The notes: generated by a model not told the origin, from the sequence alone. A DNA stretch of 47,504 bases from an uncultured bacterium (GCA_949294335.1 CASFGO010000008.1:1-47504), one strand, 5' to 3'; counted from the first letter of the stretch, positions 16,143 to 25,533 are shown. Program-made: numbers and translations.

Positions 16143-18413
16143 ATGCTAGATTTTTTATTTAAAAAGGAAACAAAGGTTAACAATTCACAAATTTTAAATG
16201 AATTTTATGCAAAACTAAAAGAGAAATATAGTTTTGATTCTATTTCTGAAGATAGAAAAGAAGTTTTAAGAGATTTAATGACTCAATACGGATATATTCC
16301 ATACTCTTATGCAAAAGCATTAACAGAGCTTCAAGATTCAGAAATATTATATGCTCTAGAGTTTAAATGGAAAGCAAATAATGTAATGGATTCTACTGGA
16401 AAATTTTTATTTGCAAATCCAAGTGTTTTAGCAAGAAATAATGTAACAAATTCTGATTGGATAAAAAAAGAAGGTCATAATATAAAATTAATTAATTTAG
16501 CAGGTTTAGGCAACGGAAATGAAACAGAAGAACCTGGCAAATTTATGGATTGGTTAAGACAATTAGCAATATTACCTACAGGTAATTTATCTAATGGAAT
16601 ATTTAATACTACAATATACTTAATACCATTTCATCCTAGAGAATTTGGTTGTGCATATTTACCAACATCATCAGAAGTTAGCCCAAACTTAGAAGATAAA
16701 TCATTAACAGAATTAACAGGACAAGGTGTTGAACAGCAAGTTAAAAACTTTATAATGTTAGCACAACTTGCAGGTCACCCTGTAATTTATGATATACTTC
16801 CACAAACAGGAAGATATTCAAAGGCTGTATTAGCACACCCATATATTGCTAGATGGTTTGATATTAATGGATTAATAGGCGAATTAGAAAAATCACTAGA
16901 TAAAATATGTGAAGAATTAACTGATATAAATTCAGATGATTTAGAAATAGTAAAAGGTTTATACAAACAATCTTTAAGAGGTGGTATCGGGACATTAACT
17001 GATTATTATCAAAAAATTTATAATCAAATTGATGAACAAATGTTGGATGAAAAAAAATATTTGTCTAATGCTATGTTAGAAAAATCAATCCAAGATAAAT
17101 TACACAAAAAAGTTAAAACAATTATTTCTACAGTTTTGCACTCGCATAAAAAAATAGAAGAATCTGACATTCAAAATCAAAGTGTTATAATTCAATTGTT
17201 AATAAGCGAAGGGATGTGGCCAGCACCTGGAGGAGCTTGGTGTTCTGCTGGAGTTCCAGTTTTTGACAAAATGAGTGAATGTGGTTCATATCCAGTTTTC
17301 AAACATTTTGATTACAAAGGTGAAGATGTTTCTGAATTTGCGAATTTAGATTGCCAAACACCATATTACTTCGTTTGTTTAGAAGATGGAAAATTTAATA
17401 ATGAAGTAGTTAATTATTTCATAAATTCAATGAAGAAGCTACAAAAAGATTACAATTTTGATGGCTTTAGAGTTGATCATATTGATCATATTGTAGATGC
17501 AGTATCTGAAGATAATGGAACTCCAATAAGCTATAGAGCGCCTAGAAAAGTTTTAGGTATGCTTAATTCACAAATGAAAGAACATGTTCTATATTTTGCA
17601 ACACTTGCCGAATATATGTTATGGGATAATTATTTAAAAGAATATCATGAAGACATGGGATTTGATTTGCTATGGGGTAACGATATTGTTTCTCAAAGTT
17701 TTAAGAATCCTCAAGCTATTGTTGATGACAATACTCAATTATCAAATTACAATATTGAATCAAGTAAAAAATCAAAATTAGGGATATTAAAAACTTATAA
17801 CAATCAAGATGGAGAATTTGAAGCTATTGACAGATACCCTGGCCAATTGGGATTTGACGGAGCATTATTCAAATGGTTCAAATACAAATTTTTACCTGGA
17901 GGTAAAAATGCACAAAGACCTGTATTATATATAGATGGTGATGAATCTTTCACTAAAACCGGTATTGAAAGAGTTATCGGCTCAGAAATCTCAATGATAA
18001 GGGAAAGAAATGATGAATTCTTTGCTCGTTTTGATGCTATAGATAGGTTTGTAAAAAATAATGATATTATTGTCAATGGTGAAGCACATGTTGTAAGACA
18101 AGATGATGATGGTTTTACTGTATGGCAAATATCAAAAGAAGGAGTAAAAAATGCACTATTAATAGTTGCAAATAATGTTTCTCCAACTGAAAAAATCTTA
18201 ATAGAAGAAAATGATCGTTCATATACAGAAATAAAAGAAGGTAGAGAAGTTTTTGATAAAAACTTAACATTACCTTGTGACTACGAGATAATTGCAGAAT
18301 ATAGATTTAATGGGATTGATTATATTGAAGAACAATTGTCTTCACCATTAAAAGATTTAAGTATAGGCAAGTTAATGCCTGCTGAGTACAAAGTATATTT
18401 ATTAAGTAGGTAA
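16143..18413 (+). CDS. Divergent GH13 alpha-amylase-type protein
   Basis: A soluble protein of 756 residues without signal peptide. The centre carries GH13 landmarks: nucleophile D445 in FDGFRVDHIDHI, candidate acid/base E490 in ATLAEYML, and D556 in TYNNQDGEF. The conserved region I (usually D...NH) appears as YDILPQTGRY, so its Asn/His are lost, and region IV has NQD for the usual NHD. The N-terminal 230 residues and the C-terminal 100 residues (beta-rich, ALLIVANNVS) are not assigned to a subfamily. It may process a cytoplasmic alpha-glucan. AAAGGAG supports the ATG; a possible -10 is TATGAT at 16101. The HTH/zinc-ribbon gene starts 1 base after its stop. Confidence 0.7.
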   Translation: MLDFLFKKETKVNNSQILNEFYAKLKEKYSFDSISEDRKEVLRDLMTQYGYIPYSYAKALTELQDSEILYALEFKWKANNVMDSTGKFLFANPSVLARNNVTNSDWIKKEGHNIKLINLAGLGNGNETEEPGKFMDWLRQLAILPTGNLSNGIFNTTIYLIPFHPREFGCAYLPTSSEVSPNLEDKSLTELTGQGVEQQVKNFIMLAQLAGHPVIYDILPQTGRYSKAVLAHPYIARWFDINGLIGELEKSLDKICEELTDINSDDLEIVKGLYKQSLRGGIGTLTDYYQKIYNQIDEQMLDEKKYLSNAMLEKSIQDKLHKKVKTIISTVLHSHKKIEESDIQNQSVIIQLLISEGMWPAPGGAWCSAGVPVFDKMSECGSYPVFKHFDYKGEDVSEFANLDCQTPYYFVCLEDGKFNNEVVNYFINSMKKLQKDYNFDGFRVDHIDHIVDAVSEDNGTPISYRAPRKVLGMLNSQMKEHVLYFATLAEYMLWDNYLKEYHEDMGFDLLWGNDIVSQSFKNPQAIVDDNTQLSNYNIESSKKSKLGILKTYNNQDGEFEAIDRYPGQLGFDGALFKWFKYKFLPGGKNAQRPVLYIDGDESFTKTGIERVIGSEISMIRERNDEFFARFDAIDRFVKNNDIIVNGEAHVVRQDDDGFTVWQISKEGVKNALLIVANNVSPTEKILIEENDRSYTEIKEGREVFDKNLTLPCDYEIIAEYRFNGIDYIEEQLSSPLKDLSIGKLMPAEYKVYLLSR

Positions 18414-18414
18414 A

Positions 18415-18819
18415 ATGGAAACATTATCAACTTTTATAAATACAAGACGAGAAAAACTAGGAATGTCATCACTTGGCTTATCTAAGAAAAGCGGTATTGA
18501 TATTTCTATAATAGAAGATATTGAATCAGGCAAGGAATTATTCTTGCCTGTTACAATTCGTCAAAAACTTGCGAAAGCTTTAAAATGTCAACCTTCAGAC
18601 ATACAAAAATATGAAAAGAACATTAACACAAAAATTATTTCTGATGAAATAATTGATGAAATCAAGCAAAAAATATTGGCTAGAGAAAAAGAGATACACT
18701 GCCCAATGTGTGGAAATATTCTAGTTACTAGAATTGCAAAAATGTATGATTTAGAAGACAATTTGATGCTTCATCCTAAAGCTCATTGTTCAAAATGTGT
18801 TTTCCAGATTAAAGATTAA
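18415..18819 (+). CDS. XRE-type HTH protein with C-terminal zinc ribbon
   Basis: 134 residues. Residues 5-65 are a Cro/CI-like helix-turn-helix (INTRREKLGMSSLGLSKKSG, then IEDIESGKE). After a charged linker, two pairs of cysteines (CPMCG at about 97-101 and CSKC at about 125-128, separated by HPKAH) suggest a zinc ribbon. It is translationally coupled to the GH13-like gene, so it may regulate that gene or sense metal or redox state. DNA-binding is inferred from the fold only. Confidence 0.75.
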   Translation: METLSTFINTRREKLGMSSLGLSKKSGIDISIIEDIESGKELFLPVTIRQKLAKALKCQPSDIQKYEKNINTKIISDEIIDEIKQKILAREKEIHCPMCGNILVTRIAKMYDLEDNLMLHPKAHCSKCVFQIKD

Positions 18820-18828
18820 TGATATAAT
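18820..18828 (+). promoter_or_regulatory. Extended -10 promoter, predicted leaderless
   Basis: TGA extension and perfect TATAAT (18823-18828), six bases before the ATG at 18835. TTTCCA at 18801-18806 could be a -35 with a 16-base spacer. It lies in the gap after the HTH gene. Confidence 0.6.
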
Positions 18829-18834
18829 AAGCTT

Positions 18835-20820
18835 ATGCATAATAATAATAATATAAATATTAATATTTTAAGTATAATACGTGACAATACAGATATTATA
18901 AATAAAATTTTACACGAACAAAATTTAAATGCTCAAAATCTAAAAAAAATGATTGAAGCATATGAAAATCTATATAACTACACAAATGATATAAAATATA
19001 AAAAACATATAGGAAATCTTTATTATTTTTATTTTAACGATAAAAATAAAGCTCTTGAAAATTTGAGCGAATATATTTCAAAAATACATAATGATAGCTC
19101 AGTATTACATTTAATAAGCAATATATATAAATCGAAAAAAGACAATATTAATTATAAAAAATATTTAGAAATGGCTATTAATTCATCATTTTTAAATATT
19201 AATAATTCAATTCCTAATTCTGAAGATGTAATTTTAGGACTAAATATTGGTGTAGCAGCAGGTTTATCAATGAATGATGATGTAAAATATGGGGTAGAAG
19301 TTTATAAAAAAATACTTCAATATTCTCCAATCCCTGCAAATATTATGACTCCATATTTAGATTTGGAATTAAAAAAAGCCAATCAATTATTTAAAGATGA
19401 AAATTGGCTTGAAGCAATGATTAAATATAAAAATATCTTTAATAACTCAACTCTTGAAGAAGGGGATTTTATAAGACTTATCGACTGCCTTGCTGAATTA
19501 AAAGAAACAGATTTAGCAATGGAATATTTAAAAAAGTATGAAGAAACAGCAGAAGATAAAGTTCGAGCAGATTATGTAATTGGAGATTTATTATATTTTA
19601 AATTTAATAAAATTCCTGAATCTATTGAAAGATTTGAAAGATATATTCTAAGCAATCAGACAGATGCGCTTGTATATAATACATTAGGACATTTATATTC
19701 AACTTATTATAATGATAAATTTTTAGATAAACAATTAAACTATTTTCTAAAAGCACATGAACTTAATCCTAATTCAAAAACATTTATTCGTAATATTGCT
19801 CTAATATATAGCAAAATGAATGACTTTAAAAATGCAGATAAATATTATAGCTTAATGTTAAAACTAAACCCTAGCTACAATGATTATTTTGATTATGGGT
19901 GCTTTTTAATACATAATGGAGATTTTAAAAAAGGTTATAAATACTTCTTGAATCGATTCAACAAAGAAACAAAACCAGCGTTATATCCTCCAATGTTACC
20001 ATCAGATAAATTATTGAAATCAAAAAAAGAAATTGCCAATAAAACAATTCTAGTCCAATGTGAACAAGGATATGGCGATAGCATTATGTATGCAAGATTT
20101 GTGAAAGAATTATCAATAATAGCAAAAAAAGTTTTATTTATTGTTCAGAATGAATTAGTTGACTTATTTAATACATCTAATTTAGGAGCAGAAATATTAC
20201 CATTAGATACAGATTTTGCTCAATTAGATTATGATTACCACGTTCCAATAATGAACTTACCATATATTTTAGGTACAAAATCAAACTCAATACCTCACAC
20301 CAATCAATATTTAACAGTTGATGAAAAAAAAGTTGAACATTTTGCTTGTGAGTTTGTTACAAATAAAAATAAAGTAAAAATAGGTTTATCATTTGAAGGC
20401 AATGATGTTTCAAGAGATTTAAACAGAGATATTGAACTTGAAAAATTTTTACCACTTATGACAAAGAAAAATGTTGATGTGTATATTTTACAACACGAAG
20501 ATCCTAAAAAACAAATTGATAAATTACCATCAAAATACAATATAATAAATGTTGGTAAAGACTTTACAACATTTGAAGATACAGCTTCTGCAATAAAAAA
20601 TATGGATTTAATTATTACAACGGATAATGTAATCTTAAATCTTGCAGGTGCATTAGGTGTGAAAACTATCGGTATTTTTAACAAATTTACAGAATATCGC
20701 TGGTTTGATATAAAAGGAGATGATGTCCGTTGGTATAAATCTATAAAACCTTATCAAGCTAAAAATATGGATGAGTGGGATGATGTAATTAATCAAATAA
20801 TTACAGATTTACAGTTATAA
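18835..20820 (+). CDS. TPR protein with C-terminal GT9/heptosyltransferase-like domain
   Basis: 661 residues, no signal peptide. Residues 20-390 are helical with tetratricopeptide-like repeats (for example around LVYNTLGHLYSTYYNDKF, then LNPNSKTFIRNIALIYSKMNDFKNADKYY). Residues 400-655 resemble the GT9 glycosyltransferase fold: ILVQCEQGYGDSIMYARFVK at its start, and later the nucleotide-site region DLIITTDNVILNLAGALGVKTIGIF. TPR-GT9-like fusions occur in protein glycosylation systems. The acceptor is unknown. It has its own extended -10 promoter and no ribosome-binding site. It ends 2 bases from the convergent kinase gene. Confidence 0.75.
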   Translation: MHNNNNININILSIIRDNTDIINKILHEQNLNAQNLKKMIEAYENLYNYTNDIKYKKHIGNLYYFYFNDKNKALENLSEYISKIHNDSSVLHLISNIYKSKKDNINYKKYLEMAINSSFLNINNSIPNSEDVILGLNIGVAAGLSMNDDVKYGVEVYKKILQYSPIPANIMTPYLDLELKKANQLFKDENWLEAMIKYKNIFNNSTLEEGDFIRLIDCLAELKETDLAMEYLKKYEETAEDKVRADYVIGDLLYFKFNKIPESIERFERYILSNQTDALVYNTLGHLYSTYYNDKFLDKQLNYFLKAHELNPNSKTFIRNIALIYSKMNDFKNADKYYSLMLKLNPSYNDYFDYGCFLIHNGDFKKGYKYFLNRFNKETKPALYPPMLPSDKLLKSKKEIANKTILVQCEQGYGDSIMYARFVKELSIIAKKVLFIVQNELVDLFNTSNLGAEILPLDTDFAQLDYDYHVPIMNLPYILGTKSNSIPHTNQYLTVDEKKVEHFACEFVTNKNKVKIGLSFEGNDVSRDLNRDIELEKFLPLMTKKNVDVYILQHEDPKKQIDKLPSKYNIINVGKDFTTFEDTASAIKNMDLIITTDNVILNLAGALGVKTIGIFNKFTEYRWFDIKGDDVRWYKSIKPYQAKNMDEWDDVINQIITDLQL

Positions 20821-20822
20821 AG

Positions 20823-22430
20823 TTATTTATTTATAATAAAACCAAATGTATTGATATCATCTTTAGAACTTGTCACAAAAATATTACCTTTATGAGCATC
20901 AATTATTTGTTTATACAAGTATAATCCTAAACCTGCTCCTACACGATTGAATTTATCTTCATGAGTTACATATTTTTTGAAGATATTATTAATTTTTTCT
21001 TGATCCATGTATGGACTACTATTTATAAATTTCACACATATTTGAGGAGTATTATTTTCATAAATTTCATTCACAGATATAATTATAGTAGACGATTTAA
21101 AATTATAAGATAAACCATTTAATATTAAATTTTCTAATACTTTTCTTAATTGTTCTTTATCTGCATTTATTATTGGATTTTCTATATTGGCTTCTATTTT
21201 AATTCCAATTCCTGAATTTTGAATTTCAGAGCTTAACTTTTCTATTGTATTTTCAATTAATTTCATAATATTGAAATTTTCATACAATAAATTTACTTCT
21301 CCATTTTCATATTTATATGAAGAAACTAAGTTTTCAACCATTGAATACATATAATGATTTGAATCTAGCATTAGATTTAACAATTCTCTTTGATCATTCT
21401 GTAAAATTCCCGAATTAGATTTTAAAAACAATTCTAAAGTCCTTATTTGAGCCAATATAGGAGTTTTTAAATCATGACTTAGAGTTGCAATATAATTATC
21501 ACGTTGCTTTTGCACATTTTTTAATTCATCAATATTTTGAACAAAAACTATAACTCCATTTATATCATCATTATTAACTATTAATGGAACTTTTCTAATT
21601 GAATACCAATGTTCAGATCCATCTATAGCTTTTAATAATTTATCAACTACTAAACTTTTTTTAGTTCTTATAACTCTTTGATTTTCTTGTTCATTAATAT
21701 CTTTGATTAAATCTAAATTAATACGTACATTCTTATCTTCAGGGTCAATTCCTTCATTGTAAAATTTAAATGACTTTTCATTTCCCATTATATAATTACC
21801 ATTCAGATCTATAATATATGCCACCATTGGCAAATTATTTATTACAGATTCAATTTGAGCATAACTAGATTTTAACTCTTGTTTTAAATTTTCTTCTTCA
21901 GTAATATTTCTAATTAAACTTGCAACACCTTTTATATCTTTACCTTTTTTCAAAGGAACTGATATACAATAATAATGACTATTATTTTCTGGATTATAAA
22001 TTTTATATTTAATAATTTTAGCTTTAGTCAATACTTTGATATCTTGTTTAGTAATTTCTTCAGATATTTTTTTATCGAGAAAATTGTAAATATCCTTTCC
22101 CTTTAATTGACTTAATTTATCCAATTTAAATAAAGATAAAACTGATTTATTACCTAAAGTAAACTTTAAATTTTTATCTTTACATAACACATAATCAGGA
22201 AGATATTTATGAATATTATCAATCAATATAGATATATTTTCATATTTATATGTTAATTCATCTAAATTCGTTTTTTTTTCAAACCAAGATTTTGCAATTA
22301 CAGAAACTAAAAGAATAAATAAAACTGATTTTAGAAATATATGAGGGATATTCAAATCAAGAGTTACAATAACAGTAACAATTAATATTGAAAATAAAAT
22401 AGGTTGTAGTATTTCTTTTTTTAGTTTCAT
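20823..22430 (-). CDS. Membrane PAS-PAS histidine kinase
   Basis: 535 residues: two N-terminal membrane helices (about 9-26 and 31-47) with almost no periplasmic loop, two PAS domains (about 65-180 and 190-305), HisKA with H319 in TLSHDLKTP, and an ATPase domain with an N box (NLILNGLSYNF) and G2 (GAGLGLYLYKQ). The G1 motif D.G.G is replaced by a segment around FINSSPYMDQEK, so nucleotide binding may be weakened. The lack of an external loop suggests it senses an intracellular or membrane signal through its PAS domains. It is 16 bases downstream of a NarL-type regulator and almost certainly its partner. Confidence 0.85.
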   Translation of the reverse strand: MKLKKEILQPILFSILIVTVIVTLDLNIPHIFLKSVLFILLVSVIAKSWFEKKTNLDELTYKYENISILIDNIHKYLPDYVLCKDKNLKFTLGNKSVLSLFKLDKLSQLKGKDIYNFLDKKISEEITKQDIKVLTKAKIIKYKIYNPENNSHYYCISVPLKKGKDIKGVASLIRNITEEENLKQELKSSYAQIESVINNLPMVAYIIDLNGNYIMGNEKSFKFYNEGIDPEDKNVRINLDLIKDINEQENQRVIRTKKSLVVDKLLKAIDGSEHWYSIRKVPLIVNNDDINGVIVFVQNIDELKNVQKQRDNYIATLSHDLKTPILAQIRTLELFLKSNSGILQNDQRELLNLMLDSNHYMYSMVENLVSSYKYENGEVNLLYENFNIMKLIENTIEKLSSEIQNSGIGIKIEANIENPIINADKEQLRKVLENLILNGLSYNFKSSTIIISVNEIYENNTPQICVKFINSSPYMDQEKINNIFKKYVTHEDKFNRVGAGLGLYLYKQIIDAHKGNIFVTSSKDDINTFGFIINK

Positions 22431-22446
22431 AAATATTTACCATTAT

Positions 22447-23100
22447 TTAGCATAAATTATACTTATATGCTTTTACTGCAGCTTGAACTCTATCAGTTAC
22501 TGCTAATTTGGTTAATATATTAGATACATGGACTTTAGCTGTATGAGAACTTATAATCAATTCTTTTGCAATTTCTGTATTAGATTTGCCTTCTGACAAT
22601 AGCTTAAGGACTTCTTTTTCTCTATCTGTTAAATTTCCAATATCTTCTCTTTCTGTATTATGCTGTTTTTGAAGCTTAAAAACTTCCATTGCTAATTTAA
22701 CAATTCTTGGATCAAGCCAAATAGCTCCATTTATAACAGAATGAATAATGTTATAAATTTCAGGAGTATTAGTGTCTTTAATAAGGTATGCATTTGCACC
22801 TGCGGATAAAGCCGTTAAAATTTCTTCATCGGTATCATGAGATGTTATAATTATTATCTTAACTTCTGGATGAGTTTTCTTTATTATATTAGTAGCATCT
22901 AAACCATTCATATATGGAAGACCTAAATCCATAAGTATTATATCAACATCTGCACGCTCTAAATATTTTATACATTCTTCTGCATTATCAAAATCATTTA
23001 CTATTTCAATATCCTTAAACTCTGATAATGAATACTTAAGAGCAGTTCTTGTTAAAGCATAGTCTTCTACAATACAAATTTTTATTTTTTCTTCAGCCAT
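22447..23100 (-). CDS. NarL/FixJ family response regulator
   Basis: 217 residues: receiver at 7-125 with E12/D13, phosphoacceptor D58 (IILMDLGLP) and K108 in YLIKD; a LuxR-type helix-turn-helix at about 148-212 (NLTDREKEVLKLLSEGKSN, then SSHTAKVHVSNIL). GAGGATG precedes the ATG. It leads the operon with the PAS kinase and is divergent from the YkgJ paralogs, with 149 bases between them for control of both sides. Those cysteine-cluster genes are natural candidate targets, though this is inference. Confidence 0.9.
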   Translation of the reverse strand: MAEEKIKICIVEDYALTRTALKYSLSEFKDIEIVNDFDNAEECIKYLERADVDIILMDLGLPYMNGLDATNIIKKTHPEVKIIIITSHDTDEEILTALSAGANAYLIKDTNTPEIYNIIHSVINGAIWLDPRIVKLAMEVFKLQKQHNTEREDIGNLTDREKEVLKLLSEGKSNTEIAKELIISSHTAKVHVSNILTKLAVTDRVQAAVKAYKYNLC

Positions 23101-23214
23101 ATCATCCTCTACTAATATATTTATCTGTCTTTTATTACTCTATGATATATTAAAAGATTTATACTATTATTAGCCAGTTGGGGTATTTGAAAAATATGAA
23201 TTTATTAATTGTAG

Positions 23215-23243
23215 TTGGTAATAACGTATAATAGTGATAAAAT
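23215..23243 (+). promoter_or_regulatory. Consensus promoter, predicted leaderless, for YkgJ paralogs
   Basis: TTGGTA at 23215-23220, a 17-base spacer with a TGA extension, and TAAAAT at 23238-23243. The -10 ends six bases before the ATG at 23250 with no Shine-Dalgarno. One of the clearest examples of the leaderless layout in the window. Confidence 0.7.
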
Positions 23244-23249
23244 CATTTT

Positions 23250-23828
23250 ATGGATTTTGATAATTATAAAAAATTTATAGATATTCTTTCACTAGATTTA
23301 GATGCAATGTTTGAACATCAAAAAGACTATATTTTTTGTAAGGAAGGTTGTTCATATTGTTGTGAATATGGAGAATACCCTTTTACAGAAATTGAGTTTA
23401 ATTATTTAATGGAAGGATATAAAAAACTAGATGACGAAACAAAAAAAATTGTAAGAGATAATATAAACAATATAAATAAAGATGAAAAAGGATATTATGT
23501 TTGTCCGTTTTTAATTAATAAAAAATGTTCGGTTTATAATAATCGAGGAATAGTATGTCGAACATTTGGATTATTAAATAAAGAAGCCGATGGTAAAGTA
23601 AATGGTCCTTTTTGCGGGAAATTAGGTTTAAATTATTCAAATGTTTATGACAAAGAAACAAAGGAACTTTTGCTAGATGTAATTGAAGAAAATCAATATA
23701 AAAATCTACCAAGAGTGTTTAATTTAGATATTACAAATATAAGAAAATTAGATTTAGTAAAAGAACTAGGAATAGAATTTGGAGAACAAAAGCCTTTAGA
23801 AGAATGGTTGAAAAAATATGCAGAATGA
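23250..23828 (+). CDS. YkgJ family Cys-cluster protein, first tandem copy
   Basis: 192 residues with the family pattern: CKEGCSYCCEYGEYPFTEIE at about 31-50, CPFLINKKCSVYNNRGIVCR at about 89-108, and FCGKLGLNYSNVY. The cysteines form a likely zinc or iron-sulfur site. It shares order and much identity with the next gene (DYIFCKEGCSYCC versus EYICCSNGCSLCC; YDKETK versus YDKETH). The two overlap by 11 bases, so they are a recent-looking but diverged tandem duplication on one transcript. Confidence 0.85.
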   Translation: MDFDNYKKFIDILSLDLDAMFEHQKDYIFCKEGCSYCCEYGEYPFTEIEFNYLMEGYKKLDDETKKIVRDNINNINKDEKGYYVCPFLINKKCSVYNNRGIVCRTFGLLNKEADGKVNGPFCGKLGLNYSNVYDKETKELLLDVIEENQYKNLPRVFNLDITNIRKLDLVKELGIEFGEQKPLEEWLKKYAE

Positions 23829-24420
23829 GCAAACCTTAAAAAATTATGAAAAATATCTTGATTTGATAACTAATGAAATCAACAAAATGTTTGAAAATCA
23901 AAAAGAGTATATTTGTTGTAGTAATGGTTGTTCTTTGTGTTGTGAACAGGGTATGTATCCTTTTTCTGAAATAGAATTTGAATATATAAAACAAGCATAT
24001 GAAAAATTACCCAACAATATAAAACATAAAGTGAAAGAAAATGTACAAGAATTATCTAATATAGTTGGAAAAGAGTCTTTATATAAGTGCCCATTTTTAA
24101 TTGATAAAAGTTGTTGTGTATATTCAAATAGAGGTTTAATATGTAGGACATTTGGTTTAATATCAGAAAATGCAGCGAAAAAACTAACAATACCATATTG
24201 TGCAGAACACGGTTTAAATTATTCAAAAGTGTACGATAAAGAAACACATCAAATATATATGGAAAAGGTGAATGAATTAGGATACAAAAATATTCCAATA
24301 GCTTATAACTTAAGTAAATATAATTTAATGTATGGAATTGCTAAAAGTCTAAATTTTGAATGGGGAGATTCAAAATTATTAATAGAATGGCTCATTGAAT
24401 ACTTTTCAATAGTTGACTAA
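23818..24420 (+). CDS. YkgJ family Cys-cluster protein, second tandem copy
   Basis: 200 residues, paralog of the gene it overlaps by 11 bases. It keeps the same cysteine layout: CCSNGCSLCCEQG, CPFLIDKSCCVYSNRGLICR and PYCAEHGLNYSKVY, with an extra cysteine in each of the first two clusters. Its ATG lies within the last codons of the first copy (AAATATGCAGAATGA), so translation is coupled. Function is unknown. The pair is divergent from the NarL-type regulator. Confidence 0.85.
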   Translation: MQNEQTLKNYEKYLDLITNEINKMFENQKEYICCSNGCSLCCEQGMYPFSEIEFEYIKQAYEKLPNNIKHKVKENVQELSNIVGKESLYKCPFLIDKSCCVYSNRGLICRTFGLISENAAKKLTIPYCAEHGLNYSKVYDKETHQIYMEKVNELGYKNIPIAYNLSKYNLMYGIAKSLNFEWGDSKLLIEWLIEYFSIVD

Positions 24421-24464
24421 AAGTAGACTTAAATTTTATAATTAGATTAAAAAGGAGCAAGCAC

Positions 24465-25004
24465 ATGAAAAAAATTATAATAATATCTGCAAGCCCAAGA
24501 CAAGGTGGTAATTCTGATTCATTATGTAATAAATTTATGATGGGAGCAAAAGAAGCTGGGCATTATGTTGAAAAAATATTATTAAAAGATAAAAATATTA
24601 ATTATTGCAAAGGATGTGGTTTTTGCGTCAATAACAATTATACTGCCTGTTCCCAACAAGACGACATGGAAAATATTTTAGAAAAAATTATTGCTTCTGA
24701 TGTTATTGTTATGGCAACACCTGTTTATTTTTATACAATGTGCGCTCAAATGAAAACATTTATTGATAGATGCTGTTCACGATACACAAAAATTAAAAAT
24801 AAAGAATTTTATTTTATAGCAACAGCAGCAGATCCTAATAAGCAAGCTTTATATAAAACTTTTGAAGGTTTTAGAGGTTTTACTGATTGTTTAGATGGAG
24901 CTCGCGAAAAAGGCATTTTATATGGTTCAGGAGTGTGGGCAAAAGACGATATTAATAAAACCCAATTATTAGAAGAAGCATACCATATGGGACTAAGTGT
25001 TTAG
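24465..25004 (+). CDS. Flavodoxin-fold NAD(P)H/FMN oxidoreductase
   Basis: 179 residues of the NADPH-dependent FMN reductase / iron-sulfur-flavoprotein-like group. The N terminus KKIIIISASPRQGGNSDSL is the FMN phosphate-binding loop. CKGCGFCVNNNYTAC (about 49-63) is a cysteine-rich segment common to this group. ATPVYFYTMCAQMKTFIDR (about 86-104) is the flavin isoalloxazine-side motif. AAGGAGC supports the ATG. It is convergent with the merR gene and may belong to the same stress-response cluster, as such genes often neighbour MerR regulators. Confidence 0.85.
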   Translation: MKKIIIISASPRQGGNSDSLCNKFMMGAKEAGHYVEKILLKDKNINYCKGCGFCVNNNYTACSQQDDMENILEKIIASDVIVMATPVYFYTMCAQMKTFIDRCCSRYTKIKNKEFYFIATAADPNKQALYKTFEGFRGFTDCLDGAREKGILYGSGVWAKDDINKTQLLEEAYHMGLSV

Positions 25005-25011
25005 CAAGTAT

Positions 25012-25422
25012 CTATACAGCACTTGTTTGTAATTCATTCACAGGATTAAATTTATCAAGCTGATTATTTTTGATAAGTTCTTCGTAATAATTTTCTTTAT
25101 AATCAAGAAGTTCTAATTGTTTTTTTAGTTCTTCCATTTGTTGAAGTGCTTTTATTCTAGTTGCTTTAATAATTCCGTATCGTTCAGGGATTGTTGAATC
25201 TCCTATAAGACATAAATCAACATATCTTTTGATAGATTTATTATCAGTTCCAACAGATCTTAAACATTTTACTATTTTAACCCAACCCAAATCGTGCTCA
25301 GAAAATTGTCTTATATTATTTTCATTACGTTTTATATTTGGGAAAAGACCACTTTTTGCCCAAAACCTAAGTGTATGTTCTGAAACATCCATTAATTTAG
25401 CAACTTCTTTTATTGTATACAT
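25012..25422 (-). CDS. MerR family transcriptional regulator
   Basis: 136 residues from the ATG at 25422; the frame extends upstream but AAGGAG just before this ATG and the start MYTIKEVAKLMDVSEHTLRF, typical of MerR proteins, fix it. The winged helix covers residues 1-70 (LRFWAKSGLF, then NIRQFSEHDLGWV), followed by a long dimerization helix (75-120). No conserved cysteines for metal binding are present, so it is closer to the AdhR/NmlR-type aldehyde/electrophile or drug branch than to metal sensors. It faces the transporter gene across an ideal MerR operator. Confidence 0.9.
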   Translation of the reverse strand: MYTIKEVAKLMDVSEHTLRFWAKSGLFPNIKRNENNIRQFSEHDLGWVKIVKCLRSVGTDNKSIKRYVDLCLIGDSTIPERYGIIKATRIKALQQMEELKKQLELLDYKENYYEELIKNNQLDKFNPVNELQTSAV

Positions 25423-25461
25423 AAGGTACTCCTTTTTATATATATTATAATATAAAAATAC

Positions 25462-25492
25462 TTGACTGAGAGTAGCTCTCAAGGGGTAAAAT
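25462..25492 (+). promoter_or_regulatory. MerR-type operator/promoter with 19-bp spacer
   Basis: TTGACT (25462-25467), a 19-base spacer and TAAAAT (25487-25492). A perfect dyad, TGAGAG-TAG-CTCTCA, sits between the boxes. The over-long spacer with a centred palindrome is the diagnostic layout of MerR-activated promoters. It points toward the EamA transporter gene, so the transporter, DUF3737 and DXS-like genes are probably switched on by the adjacent MerR protein. Confidence 0.85.
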
Positions 25493-25533
25493 TTAAATTG
25501 TAAGATGTTTATTTAGGAAGTACACTAGTTAAT

